A stretch of 64,000 nt of DNA, taken from Hypericibacter adhaerens. Lineage in GTDB: Bacteria; Pseudomonadota; Alphaproteobacteria; Dongiales; Dongiaceae. Every line of letters starts with the position of its first letter. Position 1 is the first letter of the stretch. The stretch is taken from assembly GCF_008728835.1 (NCBI RefSeq), contig NZ_CP042582.1, forward strand, positions 930,001-994,000, read 5' to 3'. The position numbers and the translations under genes are program-made. A model generated the notes under the pieces. It had not been told where the DNA came from and ran no database searches. It was given only the letters and a program-made list of their open reading frames with translations. Below, piece after piece: positions 43,911 through 52,549 of the stretch.

Positions 43911-46170
43911 GGTTTTCCTCGACGGGGGTTCGCTTCTTGCTGAGCGGCTTGCGCTCTTCGGCGGGTGCCTTGACGGCGTCGGCGGGTGCCTCGACAGCAT
44001 AGATCGCCTCGATCTGCTGCAGCCGGCGTTTCGTCTCGGCCGTCGGCTCGCCCCTGACCATGAAGGCCCGCCGCAGCAGGTTCAGCCACAGCTCGCGCCC
44101 GGCGGGATCCTCGGGCAACAGGGCCGGCAGCGTCGCGAGAGCCCGCTCCTCGTCCAGCATCAGGATGAGGAACTGGTCGCGCATGATCTCCTTCAGGCGG
44201 GCATGGCCGACGCGGTCCTTCTCCGGCAAGGTCTCGGCGATCTCCTTGAGCGCGAAGAAGCTGCGCTCGTCGGCGCCCTCGGGAATGCGGATATAGAGAA
44301 GCGCGCGGATCGCGCCTTCGAGCGGGCCGCCCCGATCGAACCGGCGCCGGAGCGCCGCCGCCGTGCGGGCCGCGGTCGCTTCGCGCAGCAGATCACGCTC
44401 GACGCCCGGCTGCCGGGCGGCATCCTCCGTGCCGAGGCCCACGGCCGCCTGCAGCGGCCGGTAGCCGTAGATGTTGAGGAACAGCGTCTCCTCGAGCTCG
44501 TCCCGGGCCTGGGTCCAGGCTTCGAGGCCGCGGACGATCCAGTCCGAGGCGGCCTTCTCGGCGACCAGGAAGGGGTTGTCTTCCGCCACCGGCCTGCGGT
44601 GGGCCCGCATGGCATCGGCCACGGCGGCGATGGACGGCATGAAGGGGTTGCGGTCGGAGAACATCTCGAACCGCAGCCGGTTGGGATGCATCGTCCGCAG
44701 CATCTGCGCGCTGCCGGGCGTGGCCATGGCGCGGATCAGGGGCGCCCACAAGGTCTGATAGAGGCCGAGATTGATCTCGGAGACGCGGGCGACGGTCTGG
44801 AACCGCAGATCGTCCTCGGCGCTGTTGCCGCCGAGCGCCCGGATGTCGTCGAGCTTGCGCGGCTCGAGCCGCAGGAAATACTCGCCCTGGACGAATTCCG
44901 GATGCTCGGTGTCGCCGTCCTTGGCCGTGATCACCGCCTCATAGAGGCCCGGCGGCATGAGGTCGATCAGCTCCATGCATTGGGCGAACTCCTGATGCTC
45001 CTTGGTCGCCACCTTGCCGGAGACGAAGATGCCGAGATGCCCGATGCTCTGGTGCATCGTGTAGACGATCGTCTGGCCCGCCGCGACGATCTCGTCCTCG
45101 TGATCGTAGAGGTCGGTGATCCAGCCGAGCGCCTGCTGCGGCGGGGTGATGTTGTCGCCCTGCGAGCAGAGCACGATGATGGGCGACTGGATGTTGCGCA
45201 GATCGATGCGGAGACCGTCGCTCGTGCGCAGCTGCCCCGCCGACAGCTTGTTGCCGATGAAGAGCTGGTCGACGATCGCCTGCATCTCCACCGCGTTCAG
45301 CAGCACCGGGCTGCCCCACCATTTCTCGAACTCGAGGAATCGGGGCGCCTCGGTATCGATCTTGGAATAGAGGTTGTAGGGCTTCTGCCAGAGCGTATTG
45401 GCCGGATTCAGCGCTTCGAAATTGGCGACGAGATGGGCGCCGTCGAAGATGCCGTCGCCGAGATCGCCCGTGAGCGCGGTCAGCCAGGCGCCGCCGAGCA
45501 GGCCGCCCGTGTAGCGCATCGGGTTCTTGCCATGGACGCCGGCCCAGTAGGAGAGCGGCGAGCCGGCGAGCAGGATCGGTCCCGGCAGGTCGGGGTCGAC
45601 GGCCGCCATGAGCATGATCTGCCAGCCCGCCTGGCAGTTGCCGATCAGGCAGGGCTTGCCTTCCGCCTCCGGATGGCGCGCGACGACTTCCTCGACGAAA
45701 CGTGCCTCGGCCCGGCACACATCCTCGACCGTTTGGCCGGGAACCGGCTCGGGCAGGAATCCCACGAAATAGCAGGGATGGCCGGCATTGAGCGCGACGC
45801 CGATCTCGCTGTCATGCTTCATGCCGCCGATGCCGGGCCCGTGGCCCGCGCGCGGATCGAAGACGATGAAGGGGCGCTTGCGCGGACCGGTCGTGACGCC
45901 GGCCGGCGGCACGATCCGCAGCAGCCCGTAATTCACGGGCCGCTCGAGCTGGCGGCCGTCGAGCACCAGCTCATGCTCGAAGGACAGGACATGCGGCGCC
46001 TGGCGCGCCTTGTTCTCCTCGTAATGGTTGCCGCGCTGGCGCAGCACATCGAGGAACAGGATCGAACGCTGCCACGCGTCGACCATATAGTCCGTCCACG
46101 GGTTGCGGAGAGCGGACACGAAGAACGGGGCCGGCTCAGCGGCGCCGGTCGGCTTGGTTTCCTGCTGCAT
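43882..46170 (-). CDS. DUF3141 protein, PHA-synthase-like alpha/beta hydrolase
   Basis: The chosen start is 46170 (MQQETKPTGAAEPAPFFVSA) with GGGAGCAAGG before it. The 762-residue protein has a PhaC-like region (about 25-450): YMVDAWQRSILFLDVLRQRG, FIVFDPRAGHGPGIGGMKHD, and the nucleophile elbow GNCQAGW with Cys179 instead of Ser, as in PHA synthases. The acid/histidine part is LCSQGDNITPPQQALGW and MHQSIGHLGIF. The last 300 residues are helical and charged, a part specific to DUF3141. True PHA synthases are shorter. The conserved companions Pta, AckA and FabI suggest a link between acyl-CoA, acyl-phosphate and storage or membrane lipid. The chemistry is unproven. Confidence 0.9.
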   Translation of the reverse strand: MQQETKPTGAAEPAPFFVSALRNPWTDYMVDAWQRSILFLDVLRQRGNHYEENKARQAPHVLSFEHELVLDGRQLERPVNYGLLRIVPPAGVTTGPRKRPFIVFDPRAGHGPGIGGMKHDSEIGVALNAGHPCYFVGFLPEPVPGQTVEDVCRAEARFVEEVVARHPEAEGKPCLIGNCQAGWQIMLMAAVDPDLPGPILLAGSPLSYWAGVHGKNPMRYTGGLLGGAWLTALTGDLGDGIFDGAHLVANFEALNPANTLWQKPYNLYSKIDTEAPRFLEFEKWWGSPVLLNAVEMQAIVDQLFIGNKLSAGQLRTSDGLRIDLRNIQSPIIVLCSQGDNITPPQQALGWITDLYDHEDEIVAAGQTIVYTMHQSIGHLGIFVSGKVATKEHQEFAQCMELIDLMPPGLYEAVITAKDGDTEHPEFVQGEYFLRLEPRKLDDIRALGGNSAEDDLRFQTVARVSEINLGLYQTLWAPLIRAMATPGSAQMLRTMHPNRLRFEMFSDRNPFMPSIAAVADAMRAHRRPVAEDNPFLVAEKAASDWIVRGLEAWTQARDELEETLFLNIYGYRPLQAAVGLGTEDAARQPGVERDLLREATAARTAAALRRRFDRGGPLEGAIRALLYIRIPEGADERSFFALKEIAETLPEKDRVGHARLKEIMRDQFLILMLDEERALATLPALLPEDPAGRELWLNLLRRAFMVRGEPTAETKRRLQQIEAIYAVEAPADAVKAPAEERKPLSKKRTPVEENHGTGAKPAA

Positions 46171-46216
46171 ATCCTTGCTCCCTTGCCTGGAGGAATTCCC
46201 GGCGCCGGCACGATAC

Positions 46217-46235
46217 ATGATGAATATTTCATCAT
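46217..46235. promoter_or_regulatory. Perfect palindrome in the DUF3141 operon promoter region
   Basis: ATGATGAA-TAT-TTCATCAT, 8-bp arms, lies 47-65 bp before the DUF3141 start. It is AT-rich in GC-rich surroundings and is probably an operator or part of the -10 region. Further upstream TTGATCTAGCTCAG (46324-46337) is a degraded FNR/FixK-type site (first half perfect). Confidence 0.55.
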
Positions 46236-46453
46236 CCTGGCGCAAAACCGCTCAGGGCCAGCGGCTCGCGGCAGGCTTGTTACCACCGTTTATCAAAGCT
46301 GAGCCAGACGCCTGCCGTCCACATTGATCTAGCTCAGGACGCCTCATCAAAAAAGGCGCCTCGTTCAGGCTGTCCGATCCTCCTCATCATAAGCCTGCAC
46401 TCGTGACGCTATCGTGACCCGCTTCCCTGGTCCCGGAACGTCTCGCCAACCGG

Positions 46454-47545
46454 TCATTGCTCGTCGTCTCCGAACCACTTCTGGTAGAGCCGCTCATAGG
46501 TTCCGTCTTCGCGCAAAGCAAGCAGGGTGCTGCTGACCTTGCGGCGGAGCGGATCGCCGAGCGGAAACACGAAGCCGATATCCTGGCGGCGAAACTCCGG
46601 GCCGACCAGCTTGACGAGCCCTTCGCCTTGGTGAGCCGCATAATAGCGCAGCGATGGCGAGGGCATGAGCAAGGCATCCACCTTCTGGTCCTGCAAGGCC
46701 TTGAACATCTCGTCATAGGACGAGAACTGCTGAATCTGCGCCTTGATGGAAGCGAGATAATCCGCCGCCACGCTTTGCGCGATGGTACCGACCCGCTTGC
46801 CGGGCAGATCGTCCGGCCCGTTGATCGCGCCATGGATCTGCTGGACCGTCAGGGTCGCGGTGAGCTGCGCGGTGTAGAGGGCGATGAACACCACGCCGGC
46901 GAACATCCACAGCAGCCCGAACAGGCGGGCAAACCATTGGCGGGGCATTTGCTGGACCTGCGAGACCAACGCCGTCGTCGCCCAGGTCATGGCGTGCAGG
47001 ATTCCGGGCCAGTACGCCCTGCCGGGGCTCGTGCTGTCCTCCGTCCCGCGATCCAGGAGCCAGACCAGATGGGCCGGCACGATGATGATCAGGAAGGCGA
47101 CGCCGAGCCACATCGCCGCCGATCGTGAAAACAGGAGCCCCAGCACGTCGCGCAAGGGGGTTTCGCCAGTCCCGCCCGTCTCCCGCACCATGATCTGAAG
47201 GCCCGCTTCCAGGATCGGGTAGGAGAAATCGAACTCGCGATCACGCTCCGTGGTGTAGTAGGCGCCGGTGACGATCGCCTTCACCTCGCCAGAGCGCAGC
47301 TTATCCGCCATGCCATCAAGATCGGACGTCACCTCATAGTCCGTCTTCAGCGACAGCCTCGTCGCGATCTCGTTCCAGAGATCGATGCTGAACCCGGCCG
47401 GCCCGCCGTCCTGCTGCATCACGAAGGGCGGCACGATGCCGGCCAGGACCTTGATGTCCTGCGGCTGATCCTGCGCAAGGGCGTGGCCCATGAGGCCAAT
47501 CAGCAGGCCGAAAATCGCGAAGCAGGGACGAGCGAAGGACGGCAT
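46454..47545 (-). CDS. Prokaryotic ionotropic glutamate receptor-like channel
   Basis: The chosen start at 47545 gives a signal peptide (MPSFARPCFAIFGLLIGLMG, cleaved after ALA). The 363-residue protein is a family-3 binding protein split by a channel. Lobe 1 covers 30-125, with the ligand arginine R101 in TTERDREFDFSYP. A helix follows at 143-164, a re-entrant pore loop at about 180-200, a helix at 205-230 and lobe 2 at 235-360. The pore helix ends YTAQLTATLTV, like the animal receptor SYTANLAAFLTV. The potassium filter TVGYGD of GluR0 is absent; the loop reads LVSQVQQMP. It would open on binding an amino acid. Ligand and ion are unknown. Confidence 0.85.
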   Translation of the reverse strand: MPSFARPCFAIFGLLIGLMGHALAQDQPQDIKVLAGIVPPFVMQQDGGPAGFSIDLWNEIATRLSLKTDYEVTSDLDGMADKLRSGEVKAIVTGAYYTTERDREFDFSYPILEAGLQIMVRETGGTGETPLRDVLGLLFSRSAAMWLGVAFLIIIVPAHLVWLLDRGTEDSTSPGRAYWPGILHAMTWATTALVSQVQQMPRQWFARLFGLLWMFAGVVFIALYTAQLTATLTVQQIHGAINGPDDLPGKRVGTIAQSVAADYLASIKAQIQQFSSYDEMFKALQDQKVDALLMPSPSLRYYAAHQGEGLVKLVGPEFRRQDIGFVFPLGDPLRRKVSSTLLALREDGTYERLYQKWFGDDEQ

Positions 47546-47669
47546 GTCGGCGATCCCTTTCTCGAGCGGCGGGGCCATTCGAAAATAGGATTATAAGCCA
47601 TCCGCCTGCGGAGGGCGCCCTCGATCTGGCGTCATTCCGAGCCGGCCTGTCCGCTCTCTGCCGGCGGGG

Positions 47670-48212
47670 TCACGAGCCCGGCTGACGCGCCCGGGCGCGG
47701 GCAATGCCCTCGGCGATCAGGCTTTCGGCCACGGCCGGCCCCTGCCAGCCCGTGATCTTCGTCCACTTTCCCTGCTCAAGATCCTTGTAGTGCTCGAAGA
47801 AATGCGCGATCTGCTCGCGCAGGATCGGCGGCAGGTCCTCATGGCTGCGGATATCGGTATAGAAAGGATGGAGCGCATCCACCGGGACCGCGACGATCTT
47901 CTCGTCGCCGCCGGCCTCGTCCTCCATCAGCAGCACGCCGACCGGCCGGCAGCGGATGATGCAGCCCGGCACCACCGGCACCTGGCTCACGACGAGGATG
48001 TCGCAGGGATCGCCGTCGCTCGAGAGTGTGCCCGGGATGAAGCCGTAATTGCCGGGATAGAACATCGCGGTGTGCAGGAAGCGATCGACCATCAGCACGC
48101 CAGAGGTCTTGTCGATCTCGTATTTGACCGAAGGCCCGCCCAGCGGGATCTCGATCAGCGCATTCACGTCGCGCGGCGGATCGCGGCCCACGGCGATCTT
48201 CGAGAGATCCAT
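47670..48212 (-). CDS. ppa: Inorganic pyrophosphatase
   Basis: The chosen start at 48212 follows GGAAGGGAG. The 180-residue protein carries the family I signature DGDPCDIL (with the metal aspartates), YEIDKTSGVLMVDRFLHTAM, YPGNYGFIPGTL and VPVDALHPFYTDI, and ends KITGWQGPAVAESLI. It hydrolyses pyrophosphate to drive nucleotide and polymer synthesis in the cytoplasm. It lies 81 bp after prfC in the same direction but need not be co-transcribed. Confidence 0.96.
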   Translation of the reverse strand: MDLSKIAVGRDPPRDVNALIEIPLGGPSVKYEIDKTSGVLMVDRFLHTAMFYPGNYGFIPGTLSSDGDPCDILVVSQVPVVPGCIIRCRPVGVLLMEDEAGGDEKIVAVPVDALHPFYTDIRSHEDLPPILREQIAHFFEHYKDLEQGKWTKITGWQGPAVAESLIAEGIARARARQPGS

Positions 48213-48293
48213 GCGAGGCTCCCTTCCTTCCGCGACCGCAGCCCGGCGCTGGCGATCCGGGAACGGCCGTCCGAGAACGGTCAACAGGCGATC

Positions 48294-49907
48294 CTAATGC
48301 CGTTCCCGGGTGGTGAGGAAGCGGAGCTTGGGCCAGTCGCGGATCGTGCGGTTGAGCTCCCAGCTGTCGCGGGCGAGGAAGACCGGGGCCTCGTCGCGAT
48401 CCTCGGCCATGCTGCCGCGGTTGCGCTCGATGAAATCCTTGAGAACCGCCGGGTCGTCGCTGGCGACCCAGCGGGCCATCTCGAACGGCGCCATCTCGAA
48501 GCCCATGGCGATCTTGTATTCGGTCGCGATCCTGGAGGCCAGCACCTCGAGCTGGAGCTGGCCGACCACGCCCACGATCCATTGCGAGCCCAGGATCGGG
48601 CGGAACACCTGGGTGACGCCTTCCTCGGCCAGGTCCTCGAGCGCGCGCTTGAGCTGCTTGGCGCGCATCGGGTCGTCGAGCCGGACGCGGCGCAGGATCT
48701 CGGGCGCGAAATTGGGGATGCCGGTGAAGCGCAGCTCCTCGCCCTCGGTCAGCGTGTCGCCGACGCGCAGCGTGCCATGGTTGGGAATGCCGATGATGTC
48801 GCCGGGCAGGGCCTCGTCGGCGAGCTGGCGCTCACGGGCGAAGAAGAAGATCGGGTTCTGCAGCGTGATGGTCTTGCCGCTATGAACCTGGCGCAGCTTC
48901 ATGCCGCGCTTGAGCCGGCCCGAGCAGAGCCGCATGAAGGCCACCCGGTCGCGGTGGTTGGGGTCCATGTTGGCCTGCATCTTGAAGACGAAGCCGGTCA
49001 CGGCCTTCTCCTCCGGCGCCACGGTGCGGGGCTCGGCCGGCTGGGGCCGCGGCGGCGGGGCGATCCGGCCCAGCGCCCGGAGCAGCTCCTCCACCCCGCA
49101 ATCCTTGAGCGCGCTCCCGAACAGCACCGGCGTCAGGTGCCCGCCGCGATAGGAGGCGAGATCGAACTCCGGATAGGCCGAAAGGGCGAGTGCTGCGCTC
49201 TCGCGGAAGGAGGCCAGGATCCGCTCCGGCACCAGCGCATCGAGCTGGGGATCGTCGATGCCGCTGCAGGGGATGGTGCGGCCGTCCGCGGCACCCGGCT
49301 TGGACTCTGATTTGAGGAAGCGGTTCTCGCGCAGATCGTAGGCGCCGCGGAAATCGGTGCCCATGCCGACCGGCCAGGTGATCGGGCAGACATCGAGCGC
49401 CAGCGTGCTCTCGATCTCGTCCAGGAGCGCGAAGGGATCGAGGCCCTCGCGGTCGATCTTGTTGATGAAGGTGATGATGGGGATGTCGCGCAGCCGGCAG
49501 ACCTCGAACAGCTTGCGGGTCTGGCTCTCGATGCCCTTGGCGGCATCGATCACCATGATGGCGGAATCGACGGCCGTGAGCGTCCGGTAGGTGTCCTCGC
49601 TGAAATCCTGGTGGCCCGGCGTGTCGAGCAGGTTGAAGGTGAGCCCGTCGCGCTCGAAGGTCATGACCGAGCTCGAGATCGAGATGCCGCGGGCGCGCTC
49701 GATCTCCATCCAGTCCGACTGGGTGCGCCGCCGCTCGCCATGCGCCTTCACATGGCCCGCCAGATGGATGGCGCCGGCGAAGAACAGGAGCTTCTCGGTC
49801 AGCGTGGTCTTGCCCGCGTCCGGATGGGAGATGATCGCGAAGGTCCGCCGCGAGGCGGCCGCCGTGGGGGCGGCGGGCGAGGGAAGGTCGCTGGGCAGCG
49901 CAGTCAA
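48294..49907 (-). CDS. prfC: Peptide chain release factor 3
   Basis: The best start is a TTG at 49907, 6 nt after AGGAAG, giving 537 residues, close to the normal RF3 length of about 529. It contains the translational GTPase motifs: P-loop SHPDAGKTTLTEKLL, switch II DTPGHQDFSEDT, and NKID in TFINKIDREGLDP. Domains II and III follow, with FVFKMQANMDPNHRDRVAFM typical of RF3 rather than EF-G. It releases RF1/RF2 from ribosomes after termination. An 18-residue Ala/Pro leader precedes the conserved region. Confidence 0.95.
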   Translation of the reverse strand: MTALPSDLPSPAAPTAAASRRTFAIISHPDAGKTTLTEKLLFFAGAIHLAGHVKAHGERRRTQSDWMEIERARGISISSSVMTFERDGLTFNLLDTPGHQDFSEDTYRTLTAVDSAIMVIDAAKGIESQTRKLFEVCRLRDIPIITFINKIDREGLDPFALLDEIESTLALDVCPITWPVGMGTDFRGAYDLRENRFLKSESKPGAADGRTIPCSGIDDPQLDALVPERILASFRESAALALSAYPEFDLASYRGGHLTPVLFGSALKDCGVEELLRALGRIAPPPRPQPAEPRTVAPEEKAVTGFVFKMQANMDPNHRDRVAFMRLCSGRLKRGMKLRQVHSGKTITLQNPIFFFARERQLADEALPGDIIGIPNHGTLRVGDTLTEGEELRFTGIPNFAPEILRRVRLDDPMRAKQLKRALEDLAEEGVTQVFRPILGSQWIVGVVGQLQLEVLASRIATEYKIAMGFEMAPFEMARWVASDDPAVLKDFIERNRGSMAEDRDEAPVFLARDSWELNRTIRDWPKLRFLTTRERH

Positions 49908-50179
49908 GATGGGCTTCCTTGCTCTTTCTCGATGGCAGGAATGTCGGGCGGAGTTCGCGGGCGGGCAGCGCCGGGTGAAGTCTGGCCCCGGGCGGCCCAT
50001 ATGGGGGCGGCCAGGCCGTTCCGGAAGATCCGGCGCCCGGCCCCGGGCGGCGGCGCGAACCTAGCGGCAAGCCGAGAGCTTGGGTAGCCCCCAGTTGCCG
50101 CGGGGTCTTGGCGCCGGGCGGCGGCGTTGGCGAAGCGTTTCCGCATCCCCACATATGGAACCGCTTCAGGAGTTCCCTC

Positions 50180-51160
50180 ATGCTGGATGACGCTTCCCTT
50201 TCTTCCGCCAACGAATCCCGGTCCTCGCCCGCCGACGAGGCGCCGCTCGACGCCTATTCCCGCGCCGTCGCGGGCGTGGTCGACCGGGTCGGGCCGGCCG
50301 TGGTCCGGGTCGAGAGCGGCGGCCAGGACCGCCGTGGCGGCATCGGCTCGGGCGTCATCATCGCCGACGACGGGCTGGCGCTGACCAACAGCCACGTGGT
50401 GGCCGGATCCCGGCGCGTGCGGCTGGTCCTGACCGAGGGCCGGGAGACCGAGGCCCAGGTGCTGGGCGACGACCCGGACACCGACCTGGCCCTGCTGCGC
50501 GCCGAGCTGCCGCGCGGCACCCCGGCCGCCCGGCTGGGCGATTCCAAGACGCTCCGCCGCGGCCATCTGGTGGTGGCGATCGGCAATCCGCTGGGCTTCG
50601 AATCGACGGTGACCGCCGGCGTGGTCTCGGCGCTGGGCCGCTCCCTGCGTTCGCAGAAGGGCCGGCTCATCGACGACGTCATCCAGACCGACGCCGCCCT
50701 CAACCCCGGCAATTCGGGCGGGCCGCTGGTCGCGGCCTCGGGCGAGGTGGTCGGCATCAACACCGCCATGATCGGCGGCGCGCAGGGGCTCTGCTTCGCC
50801 GTCTCCAGCAACACCGCCCTCTTCGTGGTGAGCGAGTTCATCGGCCATGGAAGGGTGCGGCGCGCCCATCTCGGCATCGCCGCCCAGACCCTGCCGCTGC
50901 CGCGCCGGATCGCGGTCGCGACCGGAGCGGGGCCGCTGGCGGTGCGGATCGGCGAGGTCGAGACCGACGGCCCGGCGGCGAAGGCCGGCCTCAAGGCCGG
51001 CGACATCATCCTGATGCTGGACGGGCTGCCCGTGGCCGGGGCCGACGACATGATCCGGCTCCTGGGCTCGGAGCGGATCGGCCGCGCGGTCGAGGTGGCC
51101 GTGCTCCGCCACGGCCGGGTGGAGAAGGTCACCCTGACCCCGCGCGAGCGCAAGGGCTGA
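50180..51160 (+). CDS. HtrA/Deg-like serine protease with one PDZ domain, no export signal
   Basis: The ATG at 50180 follows CAGGAG, giving 326 residues. The catalytic triad is H72 (LTNSHVV), D102 (DTDLALL) and S179 (NPGNSGGPLV). A single PDZ domain (about 235-320) has AHLGIAAQTL and AGLKAGDIILMLDGLPV. Usual DegP/Q proteins are periplasmic. Here the N-terminus is polar (MLDDASLSSANESRSSPADE) with neither signal peptide nor membrane helix, so a cytoplasmic site is predicted. The length is near DegS. Substrates are unknown. It faces prfC divergently. Confidence 0.92.
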   Translation: MLDDASLSSANESRSSPADEAPLDAYSRAVAGVVDRVGPAVVRVESGGQDRRGGIGSGVIIADDGLALTNSHVVAGSRRVRLVLTEGRETEAQVLGDDPDTDLALLRAELPRGTPAARLGDSKTLRRGHLVVAIGNPLGFESTVTAGVVSALGRSLRSQKGRLIDDVIQTDAALNPGNSGGPLVAASGEVVGINTAMIGGAQGLCFAVSSNTALFVVSEFIGHGRVRRAHLGIAAQTLPLPRRIAVATGAGPLAVRIGEVETDGPAAKAGLKAGDIILMLDGLPVAGADDMIRLLGSERIGRAVEVAVLRHGRVEKVTLTPRERKG

Positions 51161-51239
51161 CCTCGGGATCTGGGCGTGAAGCCCGGGACCGCGGTGGCGT
51201 GCAGCCCTCGCGGCCCCGGACGACGGATCGAGCCGAGGG

Positions 51240-51527
51240 CTAGTTCTGCGACTTCACCCCGTCGTGGATCCGCGCCATCGCCTTGTTGATCTTGGCGATG
51301 CCGTCGTCGAGGTGGTTCTTCTTGCAGTCGCTGATGGCGGCCTCGACATTCTTGTTCTCGTCCGCGACGTCGGGATCGGTGCTGGTGGCGGCGAGAGCCT
51401 TGTAGGCCGCCGCCGTGGCGTCGCAGGTCTGGGCCTTGTCCTGCGCGTTGGCGGTGCCGAGGGTCAGCATCACCGTGATGCCGAACATGGCCGCGGCAAC
51501 GATGGGCAGAGTCCGGTTGATGGTCAT
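51240..51527 (-). CDS. Small secreted protein of unknown function
   Basis: The start follows ACAGGAGAACG. The 95-residue protein has a signal peptide (LPIVAAAMFGITVMLTLG, cleaved after ANA). The 67-residue mature part has two cysteines (QTCDATA and SDCKKN) likely in a disulfide and is helical and charged. No family recognised. It is convergent with the protease and stands alone. Confidence 0.8.
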   Translation of the reverse strand: MTINRTLPIVAAAMFGITVMLTLGTANAQDKAQTCDATAAAYKALAATSTDPDVADENKNVEAAISDCKKNHLDDGIAKINKAMARIHDGVKSQN

Positions 51528-51710
51528 GGTCGTTCTCCTGTCCTGATGGGTGAGTCCGGATATCGCCCCCCGGCGACAGGGTGTCGCCGATCATCGGTCT
51601 AATTCGATCGAGGCCAGGGGCTATAGGATTGCCGTCTCGGGATTGTTCCGATTCCGCCGCGCAGAGCGACGACCTTCCCCGCATCACCCGCTTCGGCTAA
51701 ATCTCGCTCC

Positions 51711-52538
51711 ATGGAGCTCCAAGCCTATCTCGACCGCATCGGCTTCGTCGGGACGCCCGCGCCCGATCTCGCGACCCTGGCCCGGATCCAGCGGGGCCAT
51801 CTCGAGCACATTCCCTATGAGAATCTCGATGTGCAGCTCGGAAGGCGGGTGACGCTCGATCCCGCGGAGGCCTTCGCCAAGCTGGTGACGGCGGGACGCG
51901 GCGGCTGGTGCTACGAGATGAACGGCCTCTTCCGCTGGGCGCTCGAGGCGGTCGGCTTCCGGGTGACGGCGATGACCGGTGCCGTGCTGCGTATCGAGCG
52001 GGGCGACGCCGCGATCGGCAACCATCTGGCATTGACGGTCGATCTGGACGAACCCTACCTCGTGGATGTCGGGCTGGGGGACGGCCCCTCAGAGCCGATT
52101 CCCTTGCGGGAAGGGCGCTGGCGGCAGGGCTGGCGCACGGTCGGGCTGGAGCGTCTCGAGGCGGGCTGGTGGCGGTTCCACAACCATGAGCGGGCCTTCG
52201 CCACCTCGTTCGACTTCCGGCACGGGCCGGCCGACTGGGAGCGCCTGGCCGAGCGCTGCGACTGGCTGCAGACCAGCCCGGAATCGCGCTTCGTGGCGAA
52301 TGCCGTCTGCATCCGGCACGAGCCGGAGGGCGTGGTGGCGCTGGTGGGGCGCGTGATGAAGACAATCACCGAGGAAGGCACTGCCGACCGGCTCATCGAC
52401 GACGCGGAGGGTTATGCCCGGGCGCTGTCGGAGAGGTTCGGGATCCGGCTGCCGCAAGCGGCCGGCCTCTGGCCGAAGATCTCGCTCCGGCATGACGAGC
52501 TGTTCGGCCCGGCGCCGGCAGCGCCGGAAGGTTCCTGA
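51711..52538 (+). CDS. Arylamine N-acetyltransferase
   Basis: The 275-residue protein fits the NAT family: RIQRGHLEHIPYENLDV near the start, the nucleophile C67 in GRGGWCYEMNGLF, H105 in GNHLALTV and D119 in YLVDVGLGDG, completing the Cys-His-Asp triad. It transfers acetyl or another acyl group from acyl-CoA to arylamines or hydrazines. Homologues also close amide bonds in natural-product routes (RifF-like). It is convergent with a methyltransferase/oxidase pair, so a metabolic link is possible but unproven. Confidence 0.93.
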   Translation: MELQAYLDRIGFVGTPAPDLATLARIQRGHLEHIPYENLDVQLGRRVTLDPAEAFAKLVTAGRGGWCYEMNGLFRWALEAVGFRVTAMTGAVLRIERGDAAIGNHLALTVDLDEPYLVDVGLGDGPSEPIPLREGRWRQGWRTVGLERLEAGWWRFHNHERAFATSFDFRHGPADWERLAERCDWLQTSPESRFVANAVCIRHEPEGVVALVGRVMKTITEEGTADRLIDDAEGYARALSERFGIRLPQAAGLWPKISLRHDELFGPAPAAPEGS

Positions 52539-52549
52539 CGCGAGGGGCG

